A stretch of 64,000 nucleotides of DNA from an uncultured Spirochaetales bacterium (lineage in GTDB: Bacteria > Spirochaetota > Spirochaetia > Sphaerochaetales > Sphaerochaetaceae). Positions within the stretch are counted from its first letter, which is position 1. The number at the start of each line of letters is the position of its first letter. Below, one piece after another: positions 1 to 9,023 of the stretch. The stretch covers positions 1-64,000 of the forward strand of contig CAKQTE010000040.1 in NCBI GenBank assembly GCA_934276485.1. Reading direction: 5' to 3'. A program made the translations under genes and the position numbers. The notes beneath the pieces were generated by a model. It was not told the origin of the DNA. It did no database searches and saw nothing but the letters and a program-made list of their open reading frames with translations.

Positions 1-108
1 TCCTCCCTGGCTATCATAAAAGCTTGTACTCTAAACAAAGAAAATGATGTTTGGACTAATAGCAAGACGATACGTTTCTCTTTATTAGATTCAGCCAAAG
101 CGGCTTAA
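1..108 (+). CDS. C-terminal fragment of a protein, possibly Gfo/Idh/MocA dehydrogenase (partial, runs off the left edge)
   Basis: Frame 1 is open from the first base to a TAA at 106-108 and encodes 35 residues (SSLAIIKACTLNKEND... ending LLDSAKAA). The ...SSLAIIKA pattern followed by a short exposed strand resembles the C-terminal helix and strand of sugar dehydrogenases of the Gfo/Idh/MocA family, and the next genes (SSS symporter, sugar isomerase) fit such a neighbour. The fragment is too short to be sure; it could be any catabolic enzyme. Confidence 0.4.
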   Translation, partial: SSLAIIKACTLNKENDVWTNSKTIRFSLLDSAKAA

Positions 109-196
109 TTTAACCGCACAGGTCGAATAATTTTGTTGCAAGAATAAAAAAGCATACTTTATCCTTTTAGTAGCTAATTTAAGGAGGAGTGTTGCT

Positions 197-1633
197 ATGA
201 CAACAAACGTGGGCGCATTGATTATTACCGGTGCGTATTTGATTGGAATGTTGCTTGTCGGATTTTTTGTAGGCAAGTTAAAGATCAAGAATAGTGAAGA
301 CTACATGGTTGCTGGAAGAAGAATGGGTGTCTTCATGGTTGCATTCAGCTTAAGTGCAAACAATATCGGAGGTGGTTCCACTACCGGTCTTGCCGGAAAG
401 GCTTTTGGCACTTGGGGCATGAGCGCTATATGGTATGTTCTAGCAGCATCCATTGCTATGATTCCGCTTGCTTGGTTCGCGCCTAAGATTCGTAAGACAA
501 TGGCAATTACGATTCCGGAAGTCATCAATAGACGTTTTGGAAAAGGTTCTTCCATATTCTCAGCTATATTGAATATCCTAGCTCTATTCTGTCTAACATC
601 AAGCCAGGTAGCAGCATCTGGTGCTGTAATCAATACACTAACAGGAATTCCATTGAATGTATGTCTTCTTGTTGCTGGATTGGTAATTATCGTATATACA
701 ACTCTTGGTGGAATGATTGCTGACCAGATTTCTGACCTCATTCAGTTCATTATCATATTGCTAGGCCTTGCTATCGCAACACCAATTGTTATTCATGGTG
801 CAGGTGGCTGGGGTGCAATTGCCCAAAAGCTTCCAGGAGATCAGCTATCAATCGATAAGATTGGTTGGGTTGTAATCATTGGATATATCTTCAACTACTT
901 CTGTACATTCCTATCAGGACCAGAGATGATCAGTAGATTTGAGACAGCTAAAGATGAAAAGACAGCAAAGATTGCATCTTTGGTATCTGCTGCATTGATG
1001 GCAGCAATGGCTGTATTCCCAACTCTTCTTGGTCTTGCAGCTCTCGCTATGGCAGACATCCTTCCTGGTGTTACAGGTGGAAATGCAATGATGATGGTAA
1101 CAAATCATTTTGCACCAACAATCGTTACTGGTGTTATCAGCGCAGCTATCATAAGTGCAACAATGAGTAGTGCAGATAGTAACCTTTTGTGTATGTCTAC
1201 AATGTTCATCAATGATATCTGGAGAACAACACAATATGGTCGAGACCTTTCAGATAAGCAGATTATCTTCGCAACAAGATTCTGTAATGTTGTATTTTGT
1301 GTTATTGCAATGGCAATTTCTCTATTGAAGGTAAATATCATCACAATGAATACATTCGCATTCGCTATTCGTTGTGCTGGTCCTTTTGCAGCTTACGGCT
1401 TGGGTCTTGTTATTCCTAGAGCTACAAAGCATTCCGGACAGATTAGTATCATAACAGGAACTATCGGAGTAGTTATTTGGCAGATTCTATCTGGTGGTGA
1501 TTTCTATCTTGGAATCCTTCCTGTAGTATTTGGATGTGCTATCGGAACTCTAACATTCTTCATCGTCAACCTTGTTGAGTGGAAGATGGGTGTAGAGCCA
1601 GCTCCAACTGCATATACTGAAGAAGAGGAATAA
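197..1633 (+). CDS. Sodium:solute symporter (SSS family)
   Basis: A 478-residue inner-membrane protein with about 13 hydrophobic segments that should import a solute with sodium. Seen in the sequence: the SSS-type start with SEDYMVAGR near residues 33-41 and the glycine-rich GGGSTTG near 58-64 in the unwound first core helix, followed by alternating hydrophobic helices to a charged C-terminus. A strong AGGAGG lies just upstream of the ATG. The substrate is not readable from sequence; the isomerases and dehydrogenases around it suggest a sugar, polyol or sugar acid. A hairpin terminator follows the gene. Confidence 0.9.
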   Translation: MTTNVGALIITGAYLIGMLLVGFFVGKLKIKNSEDYMVAGRRMGVFMVAFSLSANNIGGGSTTGLAGKAFGTWGMSAIWYVLAASIAMIPLAWFAPKIRKTMAITIPEVINRRFGKGSSIFSAILNILALFCLTSSQVAASGAVINTLTGIPLNVCLLVAGLVIIVYTTLGGMIADQISDLIQFIIILLGLAIATPIVIHGAGGWGAIAQKLPGDQLSIDKIGWVVIIGYIFNYFCTFLSGPEMISRFETAKDEKTAKIASLVSAALMAAMAVFPTLLGLAALAMADILPGVTGGNAMMMVTNHFAPTIVTGVISAAIISATMSSADSNLLCMSTMFINDIWRTTQYGRDLSDKQIIFATRFCNVVFCVIAMAISLLKVNIITMNTFAFAIRCAGPFAAYGLGLVIPRATKHSGQISIITGTIGVVIWQILSGGDFYLGILPVVFGCAIGTLTFFIVNLVEWKMGVEPAPTAYTEEEE

Positions 1634-1654
1634 GTTTTAGACTGAACTAAAGAT

Positions 1655-1695
1655 GCCATGCTGGGTTTCCTATTGGGAATAGGCATGGCTTTTTT
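1655..1695 (+). terminator. Intrinsic terminator after the SSS symporter
   Basis: Inverted repeat GCCATGC (1655-1661) / GCATGGC (1683-1689), with an inner TTCC/GGAA pairing, followed by six T. It separates the symporter from the isomerase at 1781. Confidence 0.8.
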
Positions 1696-1780
1696 GCATC
1701 AAAGTAATTTGTTTTTTGAAACAATTATTGTTGAGAATGGTTATTGAAAATCAGTAAAATGATAGTAAGAGGTTTCATAT

Positions 1781-2545
1781 ATGCTTTATGGTTTTTGCAC
1801 AGGCTTTGCAACAAAGCCTCTATTTGCACTTGAATATGATTTATATAGCGCGATAATGGCTTCTGGCTTTGACTATGTAGAGTCTCCTTTGATGACTCTA
1901 ATGGAACTTGACAGAAAAGAGTTCGATGTTCATCTTGATATCTTTAGATCTCCTGTCGCATGTAATCTATTTCCAGGCTCCTTGCCATTATATACAAGTG
2001 ATGAAAAGCAAATAGCAGAATACGTAGATGAAGCTTTTGACAGAATGAAAGCTTCTGGTACAAACAAAGTAATATTTGGTAGTGGTAAAGCTCGTAGCTT
2101 TAGCTCTATGGAAAGAAACGATGCATATAAGATCCTCATTAATATCACAAGAGATATTATTGGCCCTGCATCATCTAAAAATGGTGTATTGACTCTCATA
2201 GAACCTCTCAAAAGAGGGGAGTGTAATATTATCAACACACTCAAGGAAGGCCTTGCGTTTGTTAAGGATGTAGACTCGGAGAGCGTTAAGTTGATGGCAG
2301 ATCTATATCATATGGAATCGAATGGCGAGAACATTGAGGATTTGAGAGATTGTTTGCAGTACATTCATCATATACATATCGCAGGTCCTGAAAGAAATTT
2401 GCAAGCAACGCTTTCAGATAGTTATATAGCACAAGGCTTAAGGATTTTGAAAGAAGAGGGTTACGATAAAGCTATTTCTTTTGAAACAGACTTGAATGGA
2501 GACATGGGAAAAGAACTATTCTACCTCAAGACATTGATGCAATAA
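1781..2545 (+). CDS. Sugar phosphate isomerase/epimerase, TIM barrel (AP-endonuclease-2 family)
   Basis: A 254-residue xylose-isomerase-like TIM-barrel protein, probably a cytoplasmic metal-dependent keto-sugar epimerase or isomerase. Support: the spaced acidic and histidine ligands expected in this fold, LIEPL near residue 140, LADLYHM near 172, HIHIAGP near 200 and SFETDL near 230. A purine-rich AAGAGG lies 9 bases before the ATG. Length is slightly short for the family (about 260-290). The exact sugar is unknown; the neighbouring symporter and the second isomerase at 2571 suggest one catabolic locus. Confidence 0.82.
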   Translation: MLYGFCTGFATKPLFALEYDLYSAIMASGFDYVESPLMTLMELDRKEFDVHLDIFRSPVACNLFPGSLPLYTSDEKQIAEYVDEAFDRMKASGTNKVIFGSGKARSFSSMERNDAYKILINITRDIIGPASSKNGVLTLIEPLKRGECNIINTLKEGLAFVKDVDSESVKLMADLYHMESNGENIEDLRDCLQYIHHIHIAGPERNLQATLSDSYIAQGLRILKEEGYDKAISFETDLNGDMGKELFYLKTLMQ

Positions 2546-2548
2546 GAA

Positions 2549-2570
2549 AGCTCCCGAAGGAGCTCTCTTA
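2549..2570. terminator. Bidirectional terminator between convergent isomerase genes
   Basis: AGCTCC (2549-2554), loop CGAA, GGAGCT (2559-2564), with AAGAA/CTCTT flanks that extend the stem with one mismatch. It lies exactly between the ends of two convergent genes. Confidence 0.7.
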
Positions 2571-3458
2571 TCAATGGATTTGATTTGTTAGTTCTATGAA
2601 CTTTTTTCCATATGTTACGAAATTATCGTGGCGGACACTCTCGCTAGAACTGATATGAGAGTTATGGAAGACTACTGCCATATGAGGTTCCATAGAGTAG
2701 TAGCCTTTGTAGCCGCTCTTTTCCAAGTCCTCGACTATTCTTAGCACATCTCCTTTTCCTTCTCCTGGATAGGTGTAGTGCTCAACTTTGTCCTCTGTTA
2801 CATAGCTATCCTTGATATGAACGTGAGAGATGAACTCCTTGACGTTTTGATAGAACTCATATGAATTCTGATAGCTATATGGATAACCACTTCTTACATC
2901 GATGTCGATAGGAGGGTTACCGGTATCGAAGACAAGGCGAAGACCTTTAACATTATCAAGAAGTCTTAGTGTATGCTCGTATGACAGTCCACCATAAGTA
3001 AAGCAATTCTCGTGAACAGGAACAATGCCAGCATCTAGACAACTAGAAACAATGTAGTTCATTCTCTTGAATCTCTCTGTTTCCATCTGGTCTGCTAACA
3101 CTCTCTTGTTGCTATCTGTAAGAATGCTATAGCTCATTATTCTGATGTGCTCTGCTTTAAGCTTTACAGCTCTTTTTAGAGTTTTATCCAATAGAGTTTT
3201 AGTATCCTCAAAAGGGGAGAGTATGGACTGTCCCCAGTTTGCGATATTGGATCCTAGGGAGAACACTTTGATATTGTTCTCCTCTAGGCACTCTAGAGTA
3301 TGATCAAACTCACTTTCAGTTAGATCTGCAAGCTGTTTTTTATCAACAGCACGTAGTTCGATGTTAGACCAGCCGAGCTCTTTCAGGGCCTCTACCTGTC
3401 CTTCGATTTTGTCAGCAGCTTCATCTGCAAATCCACCAAGTCTCTTGATATCTATCAT
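2571..3458 (-). CDS. Sugar phosphate isomerase/epimerase, TIM barrel
   Basis: Second TIM-barrel isomerase of the locus, 295 residues from MIDIKRLGGFADEAADKI. The open frame reaches further upstream to 3533, but that would overlap the dehydrogenase gene by 74 bases; the ATG at 3458 has TTGGAGT in front and begins one base after the upstream stop, so translational coupling is likely. Metal-ligand motifs are visible: VHENC near the middle, LVFDTGNP, SHVHIKDS and the final YYSMEPH. It belongs to the operon running leftward from 8720. The product is a likely keto-sugar or inositol-type epimerase; the substrate is unproven. Confidence 0.82.
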   Translation of the reverse strand: MIDIKRLGGFADEAADKIEGQVEALKELGWSNIELRAVDKKQLADLTESEFDHTLECLEENNIKVFSLGSNIANWGQSILSPFEDTKTLLDKTLKRAVKLKAEHIRIMSYSILTDSNKRVLADQMETERFKRMNYIVSSCLDAGIVPVHENCFTYGGLSYEHTLRLLDNVKGLRLVFDTGNPPIDIDVRSGYPYSYQNSYEFYQNVKEFISHVHIKDSYVTEDKVEHYTYPGEGKGDVLRIVEDLEKSGYKGYYSMEPHMAVVFHNSHISSSESVRHDNFVTYGKKFIELTNQIH

Positions 3459-3459
3459 T

Positions 3460-4521
3460 TTAATACTCCAATGGAAGCTTGATCGTCTTGCCGTCGTTAT
3501 CACTTGACTTATAGATAGCTTCGATGATTTCAACAGCCTTTCTAGCCTCTATGCCATCGATCATTGGCTTTCTGTGATTTCTTACAGCATCAGCAAAGTC
3601 TGTTATCTCAAACTTATGGCCTTCGTATCCAAGAGTAGAAGGATCTCCAGCACCTCCGTTTTGAGCACTCTCAACACCGAGGTACTTTCTTCTGATCTCT
3701 TCATCTTCTGCAGTTGGGTTCTTCATCTCCCAAACCTTGAGGCTTTCCTCTTCCATTACGATGGTTCCCTCAGAGCCACAGATCTGGATACGCTTTAGAA
3801 ATCCTGGCCAAGCACAAGTTGTACCTTCAATAACTCCAAGTGCACCATTTTCAAATACACATGTTGCAACAGCAGAATCCTCAACTTCGATTCTCTCGTG
3901 AGCGATGGTTCTGCATCTGCCAGAGATTTCCTTCACTGGTCCCATGAACCACTGCAACAAATCGATAGCATGGATGGATTGATTCATGAGTGCGCCACCG
4001 CCATCAAGAGCCCATGTGCCCCTCCATTTGCCTGAATCATAATACTCCTGACTTCTGTACCATTTTACCTGAGCATCTGCCATAGCAATCTTTCCAAGGC
4101 GTCCTGATTCAACAGTCTTCTTGATAAGCTCTGGAACAGGGAAATATCTTGAGTGGAAGATTCCTCCCAAAATTACATCCTTTTCTTCAGCAGCCTTGAT
4201 GATCTTGTCGATACGCTCAAGAGTGATCTCTATTGGCTTTTCAACAAGAACAGCCTTTCCTGCGTTGATAGCAGCAAGTGCGCCATCTAGATGCAAGCCA
4301 GAAGGAGTTGCAATAGTTACAGCATCAAGCTCTGGATCCTGAAGGAATTCATCGAGGTTATCATAACCTCTGCAACCGAACTTCTCACCAAAAGCCTTAG
4401 CTCTTCCTGGAACTGGATCGTATCCTGCAACAACCTTAGAGCCTTCGATTTCGCTTATAGCCTTGGCATGAATCTCGCTGATCATGCCACATCCAATCAT
4501 TCCAAAACCAATAGTTTTCAT
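3460..4521 (-). CDS. Gfo/Idh/MocA family oxidoreductase
   Basis: A 353-residue NAD(P)-dependent sugar dehydrogenase. The Rossmann glycine motif GFGMIGCGMISEIH is at residues 5-18, the family EKP catalytic motif at 94-96 (LVEKPIEI), and a GGGALMNQSIHAIDLLQWFMG segment supplies the conserved H-x-x-D substrate-side residues. It starts inside the stop codon of the upstream tctA gene (TAATG overlap at 4521) and is followed one base later by the isomerase, so the three are translationally coupled. It probably oxidises the sugar or polyol delivered by the Tct transporter; which one cannot be read from the sequence. Confidence 0.88.
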   Translation of the reverse strand: MKTIGFGMIGCGMISEIHAKAISEIEGSKVVAGYDPVPGRAKAFGEKFGCRGYDNLDEFLQDPELDAVTIATPSGLHLDGALAAINAGKAVLVEKPIEITLERIDKIIKAAEEKDVILGGIFHSRYFPVPELIKKTVESGRLGKIAMADAQVKWYRSQEYYDSGKWRGTWALDGGGALMNQSIHAIDLLQWFMGPVKEISGRCRTIAHERIEVEDSAVATCVFENGALGVIEGTTCAWPGFLKRIQICGSEGTIVMEEESLKVWEMKNPTAEDEEIRRKYLGVESAQNGGAGDPSTLGYEGHKFEITDFADAVRNHRKPMIDGIEARKAVEIIEAIYKSSDNDGKTIKLPLEY

Positions 4522-6026
4522 TATTTGCTTTCCTTTCTCTTTTCCTTAAGAGCTGAAAGATATCTGAATACACCAAGCTGTGATAGGATCATGAAACAGA
4601 TAATAACAAAGAAGAAGATACAAATTGGGCGCTGGAACATAGGTGCAAATGAACCACCAGAGAGGTCTAGACCACGACGGAGGTTCTCATCACACATAGG
4701 TCCAAGAATTACGCCAAGCAAGAATGGTGCAAGAGGAACATCAGCCCAAGTAAGCAAGAGTCCAACAAGGCCAAATACAAACATTGTCTTGATATCGAAT
4801 AGGTTGAAGTTGATTAGATAGGAACCAACAACACATAGACAGAAGATAATAGGCATCAAGATATACTTGTTGAGGCGTAGGATCTTTACTGTAACCTTAC
4901 TCATTAGCTGTGCAAGTAGCCACATTGCAATGGATGCAAAGATTAGGTAAACACCAATCTTGTAAACTACGTCTGGGAAGTCTCTCAGTAGGAGAGGTCC
5001 TGGACGATAGCCATGCATCAATAGAGCTGCAAGTAGTACAGCAGCAGGAGCAGATCCTGGAACTGCAAGCGATAGAACAGGGATGATAGCTCCACCAATA
5101 CATGCGTTATTACCAGTTTCAGCTGATGCAATACCCTTTACGTTACCTTCGCCAAATGCAGGATCTGGATTCTTTGTGAATGTCTTTGTTGCCCAATATG
5201 ATAGCCAACCACCAACATCTTCACCAACGCCAGGGATAACACCAACGCCTACACCAATACATGCACTTCTGATGATTGCAAGTAGGTTCTTCTTGATGAT
5301 CTTGAATCCATCTTTCATATGGAACTTGGATAGATTTAGAATCTGCTTGTTCTTCTCAATCTTGAAAGCTCTTACGATTTCAGGGAAACCGAAAAGACCG
5401 ATCATGATAGGAATAAGCTGAAGTCCACCCATCATATTTACATTGTCAAAGCTAAAGCGAGGGAACATGTTGATTCTGTCGTAACCAACCTGTGCAACCA
5501 TTAGTCCGATGATACCACTGATCCATCCCTTGATAGCCTTTCCCTGTCCTGTGATAGCACCACAGATGAGGATACCGAAGATAGAAAGGAGGAAGAACTC
5601 CCAGCTTGTGAACATCAAGGAAATAGATGTCAAAAGTGGAGTAAGAGTAAGTACGAATACTACTGAGATAAGTGTTCCCAAACAAGAAGCGGTTGTTGCA
5701 ACGAAGATTGCAAGACCACCTTTTCCTTGACGAGCAAGAGGAAATCCATCAAGTGCGGTAGCAGCTGATGCTGGAGTTCCTGGAATATTCAATAGAATAG
5801 CTGACTGACAACCACCGGATACTGCACCTACATAAACACCAAGAAGTGCGATAAGAGCAGCTTCATGTGAGAAGTTGTATGTAAGACCAGTAAGTAGTGC
5901 GATAGCCATAGTAGCTGAAAGGCCTGGAAGTACACCCATCATCAAACCAGCAGCGGTTGAAAGAACGAGTGTAAATAGGTTGATAGGAGTTAGAACTGTT
6001 AAAAGAGCTTCAAGTACATATTGCAT
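4521..6026 (-). CDS. tctA: Tripartite tricarboxylate transporter large permease TctA
   Basis: A 501-residue, about 12-helix membrane protein of the TctA family, the ion-coupled channel subunit of a binding-protein-dependent secondary importer. Family signatures are visible: GVLPGLSATMAIALLTGLTY near residues 30-50, GVYVGAVSGGCQSAILLNIPGTPASAATALDGFPLA near 65-100 and the second repeat GVIPGVGEDVGGWLSY near 260. AAGGAGATATAG precedes the ATG. Encoded just downstream of tctB (15-base gap) and coupled to the dehydrogenase. Such systems import carboxylates, so the cargo is probably a sugar acid rather than citrate. Confidence 0.93.
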   Translation of the reverse strand: MQYVLEALLTVLTPINLFTLVLSTAAGLMMGVLPGLSATMAIALLTGLTYNFSHEAALIALLGVYVGAVSGGCQSAILLNIPGTPASAATALDGFPLARQGKGGLAIFVATTASCLGTLISVVFVLTLTPLLTSISLMFTSWEFFLLSIFGILICGAITGQGKAIKGWISGIIGLMVAQVGYDRINMFPRFSFDNVNMMGGLQLIPIMIGLFGFPEIVRAFKIEKNKQILNLSKFHMKDGFKIIKKNLLAIIRSACIGVGVGVIPGVGEDVGGWLSYWATKTFTKNPDPAFGEGNVKGIASAETGNNACIGGAIIPVLSLAVPGSAPAAVLLAALLMHGYRPGPLLLRDFPDVVYKIGVYLIFASIAMWLLAQLMSKVTVKILRLNKYILMPIIFCLCVVGSYLINFNLFDIKTMFVFGLVGLLLTWADVPLAPFLLGVILGPMCDENLRRGLDLSGGSFAPMFQRPICIFFFVIICFMILSQLGVFRYLSALKEKRKESK

Positions 6027-6041
6027 TTCTATATCTCCTTA

Positions 6042-6572
6042 TTATGGTAGGATGGCTCTGAAGCCATACTGGAAAAGAACAACGATTACAGCCATTGTCA
6101 AAACTGTAATGATGATTGACTGCCACCACTTAGCAGCTCCTAGGTACAATAGGAGAACAATCATGAAGATTCCACCTGATAGGTAGAATGGAACCTTGAA
6201 GCTTCCGATTCTCATACCAACAAGGAAGAATGAGAAGATGAACATGATAAGCATACCAATGAGCATTCTGTAAGTATTAGGATCCTTGACTGTCTCATGG
6301 AATCTTACATTCATCTCATGTATGTGCGCTTTAATTGATCCTCCGAATCCCTTTTCCTTGTCTTTGATTGAATAGAAAGCCAATAGGAGGGAGAAGAAAA
6401 TAAGAAGGATGCCCAAAACCAGAGGCAAAAAGCCTGGTGACAAGCTGAGTTCAGGTACATTATAAGGTCTGACTGTTGCGATCTTATAGATGTTATAGCC
6501 GCCGATTGCAACATAGATACCAAATACAAGTGTAATAACGGCAAGTATTAAGTCTTTTGTCTTTTTGTTCAT
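6042..6572 (-). CDS. tctB: Tripartite tricarboxylate transporter small subunit TctB
   Basis: A 176-residue protein with four predicted membrane segments, the size and hydropathy expected of TctB, between tctC and tctA. Family features include the LSPGFLPLVLGILLIFFSLLL segment after the first helix and the paired C-terminal helices. It has weak primary conservation, so the call rests on position as much as on sequence. A terminator-like hairpin separates it from tctC, which would lower tctB and tctA output relative to the binding protein. Confidence 0.85.
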   Translation of the reverse strand: MNKKTKDLILAVITLVFGIYVAIGGYNIYKIATVRPYNVPELSLSPGFLPLVLGILLIFFSLLLAFYSIKDKEKGFGGSIKAHIHEMNVRFHETVKDPNTYRMLIGMLIMFIFSFFLVGMRIGSFKVPFYLSGGIFMIVLLLYLGAAKWWQSIIITVLTMAVIVVLFQYGFRAILP

Positions 6573-6587
6573 AATTTAAATCCATTG

Positions 6588-6618
6588 AAAAAATGCAGGG
6601 ACAACTACATCCCTGCAT
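6588..6618 (-). terminator. Intra-operon terminator between tctC and tctB
   Basis: On the minus strand ATGCAGGGA and TCCCTGCAT (6610-6618 with 6593-6601) form a 9-base-pair hairpin followed by six U (6588-6593). It sits between the tctC stop and the tctB start, so it probably attenuates transcription into tctBA. Confidence 0.78.
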
Positions 6619-6634
6619 TATAATTAATCAACTC

Positions 6635-7645
6635 TTAGCGAGTGAAACCACATGTAGCAGGATCGTTAACTGCAACACCAGCGTCCCAAAGGATGTAGCA
6701 AGCGTTTGAAGCGAAAGAATCGAGGTACTTCTGGCTCTCTTCTCTGCCCATTGGGTTGACTACGAATGACTTTGTTTCGCAGAAATCTAGGAATGCCTGA
6801 TCCTTAACAGCTACTGCAAATGCATCATCAATCTTCTTTAGTGAGCTCTCTGGGAGTCCCTTTGGAATCATGATACCAGTAACTTCACCCATTGGGATGT
6901 ACTGTGCATCTGGATATGACTTCTTGATAGAAGGAACAACTACGCCAGGAGCAAGCTCGATATCTTCTTCAGCGAGAACAGCAATGCACTTAACGTCTCC
7001 TGAGATGATGAGGTCCTTGAGCTCAGCAAGAAGCTGTGGACATACGTCGATTTCGTTTGAAAGAAGAGCTGTAACTGCAGCTGATCCACCATTGTATGGT
7101 GTGTGCTTTACATCAGCGCCAGCGATAGCCTGGATGATCTGTGTTCCGAAGTGACCACCTGAACCGATTCCACCTGTACCGAATGTGATCTTTCCTGGGT
7201 TAGCCTTGATAGCGTTAACGAGATCTTCGATTGTGTTGTATGGAGAGTTCTTGCTTACACAGATAGCGTTTGGTGAGTATGTTGCTAGCCAAATGTCCCA
7301 ATCCTTGTAAGTTTTCTTTGATACGTTAGAAGTTACTGGCATTGTTGTGAATGCGAGCATTCCATGACCAAGAATTGTGTAGCCATCAACTGGAGCATTA
7401 AGAACAGACATTGTTCCTGTTGCACCTGAAGCACCTGGTGTGTTTGTGATGTTGATCTGAACACCAAGTTCTCTAGACATACCGTTAGCAATTGATCTTG
7501 CTGTAAGGTCTGTTGTTCCACCAGCACCGTAAGGTACTACGAGGTTAATGTTTCTTGTAGGATAGTTCTGCTCTGTCTGTCCATTAGCGAATAGGGCTGT
7601 GGAGAGAACTACGAGTGCCATTGCGATAACGAATAGTTTTTTCAT
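6635..7645 (-). CDS. tctC: Tripartite tricarboxylate transporter substrate-binding protein TctC
   Basis: A 336-residue exported binding protein starting MKKLFVIAMALVVLSTALFANG; the longer frame to 7681 adds residues without a ribosome site, while AAGGAG lies before the ATG at 7645. Signal peptide of about 20 residues with no lipobox cysteine. The mature part has the family loops VPYGAGGTTDLTAR and the GxGxxGS-type TGGIGSGGHFGT segment that close over a carboxylate. It delivers ligand to TctBA. First gene of the transporter proper, following the alcohol dehydrogenase gene by about 55 bases. Confidence 0.92.
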   Translation of the reverse strand: MKKLFVIAMALVVLSTALFANGQTEQNYPTRNINLVVPYGAGGTTDLTARSIANGMSRELGVQINITNTPGASGATGTMSVLNAPVDGYTILGHGMLAFTTMPVTSNVSKKTYKDWDIWLATYSPNAICVSKNSPYNTIEDLVNAIKANPGKITFGTGGIGSGGHFGTQIIQAIAGADVKHTPYNGGSAAVTALLSNEIDVCPQLLAELKDLIISGDVKCIAVLAEEDIELAPGVVVPSIKKSYPDAQYIPMGEVTGIMIPKGLPESSLKKIDDAFAVAVKDQAFLDFCETKSFVVNPMGREESQKYLDSFASNACYILWDAGVAVNDPATCGFTR

Positions 7646-7700
7646 TAATCGACTCCTTATGTTTTTATATTTAATAGGCAAAACCTATTAGATTACTTAA

Positions 7701-8720
7701 TTAGTCTAGCTTTACTACGACTTTCATGTATGAACCAGGGTTCTTCTCGATATCGATGATTGTCTCTGGTGCTTCTTCAATTGATACTGTCTTTGTAAGG
7801 ATCTTATCCATTGGTAGCTTCTTGCTAGCAATGATCTCAAGAGCTTCCTCGAACTCTCCAGCGCTAGTTCTTGCGCCTCTGATGTCGAGTTCCTTCTTTG
7901 TAAAGATATCTGTAGGGAGTTCTGTTGGAACTTTTGGCCAACCTGTATACACAACACGTCCTGCATTGCATACAACATCCAATGCTCCTCTGATGCATGC
8001 ATTTGCTCCTGTTGCTTCCATTGCACACTGAACCATCTTGCCACCAGTTATTTCTTTTACTCTTTCGATGACGTCTTCGGATTTTGAGTTGATAACATAA
8101 TCAATACCACACTCTTTAGAGAAGTCAAGTCTTTCTTGAACTACGTCAACGATGATAGGAGTAGCTCCATAAAGCTTTGCTACAAGGGCTGCAAGGATAC
8201 CAATTGGACCTGCGCCATAGAATAGTGCATACTCTCCCTTTGTGATCTTTCCTCTATGAACACCATGAAGTGAGATAGTAAGAGGCTCAGCTAGAGCTGC
8301 CATCTCCCAAGATAGTCCCTGTGGAATCTTAACAAGCATGTTAGCAGGGTGCTTATAGAATTCAGCCATACCACCATCTACGTGAACGCCAAGAACCTTA
8401 AGGTCCTCACAGCAGTTTGTTCTTCCGATAGAGCAAGCGTAGCAGTGGCCGCAATATAGATATGGGTCAACAACAACTCTGTCGCCAACCTTTAGTCCTT
8501 TTGGATTGTTTGAGCCAATCTTTACAATTTCTCCTGCAATTTCATGACCAATGATTCTAGGGTAGCTAACTAGCTTATTAGCACCTCTGAATGCTCCGAT
8601 ATCAGAGCCGCAGATACCTGCTGTATGAACTTTAATAAGCGCTTCATCTTCGTTGATTTCAGGAACTTCCCTGTCTACTACTTTTACGTCCCAAGGCTTT
8701 TCGATAAGAACACTTTTCAT
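7701..8720 (-). CDS. Zinc-dependent medium-chain alcohol dehydrogenase (sugar/polyol type)
   Basis: A 339-residue MDR-family NAD(P) oxidoreductase. Catalytic zinc ligands C37, H59 and E60 (AGICGSD, GHE) and the structural zinc cysteines C90, C93, C96 and C104 (YCGHCYAC...NCC) are all present, as is the Rossmann glycine patch GAGPIGILAA near 168. The frame also permits a TTG two codons upstream, but AAGGAGA is 8 bases from the ATG at 8720. It leads the leftward operon that contains tctCBA, the dehydrogenase and the isomerase, and faces a LacI repressor gene, so it is probably induced by the imported sugar acid. The family includes sorbitol, threonine and L-gulonate/galactonate dehydrogenases; I cannot choose between them. 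Confidence 0.88.
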   Translation of the reverse strand: MKSVLIEKPWDVKVVDREVPEINEDEALIKVHTAGICGSDIGAFRGANKLVSYPRIIGHEIAGEIVKIGSNNPKGLKVGDRVVVDPYLYCGHCYACSIGRTNCCEDLKVLGVHVDGGMAEFYKHPANMLVKIPQGLSWEMAALAEPLTISLHGVHRGKITKGEYALFYGAGPIGILAALVAKLYGATPIIVDVVQERLDFSKECGIDYVINSKSEDVIERVKEITGGKMVQCAMEATGANACIRGALDVVCNAGRVVYTGWPKVPTELPTDIFTKKELDIRGARTSAGEFEEALEIIASKKLPMDKILTKTVSIEEAPETIIDIEKNPGSYMKVVVKLD

Positions 8721-9023
8721 ATCCAAATCTCCTTATAAAGAAATTATCTGATCCAAAACGTTTTTCTCGCGTTTGATCATAAATGAATTCAGGTTCGATG
8801 TGCTAACAGCAACACAGATGAATTTTTCAATGATGATGTCATGTGAATCATTGATTGTTTTCATGTCCCTTATCCCCTTGCTGTTATTCAAGAAAACGAT
8901 TTCATCAGCAAATGAAAACATTTTTCTTGCGCTGAAATCGATTTCATGTTTAGAATAAAGTGTGTTTCGATGGATGTCAAATAAAATTTTAATAATTTTT
9001 TATCCATTTAAAAGGAGATTAGA
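8721..9023. promoter_or_regulatory. Divergent control region with three CG-centred LacI-type operators
   Basis: The 303 bases between the alcohol dehydrogenase and the LacI gene contain a perfect 14-base palindrome TGAAATCGATTTCA (8933-8946), a near copy GAAAACGATTTC (8892-8903, one mismatched pair) and AAAACGTTTT (8755-8764) close to the dehydrogenase start. All have the central CG step bound by LacI-family proteins. The obvious ligand is the repressor encoded at 9024; repression of both directions is inferred. No convincing gene lies in this gap. Confidence 0.7.

Noticed and set aside
301..741. Long minus-strand frame opposite the SSS symporter
   Set aside because: Antisense shadow of a strong membrane protein gene; no ribosome site and no recognised domain.
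8733..8921. 62-residue frame on the minus strand within the divergent control region
   Set aside because: No ribosome site, overlaps clear operators, and its composition looks like untranslated sequence. It lies upstream of the alcohol dehydrogenase leader.
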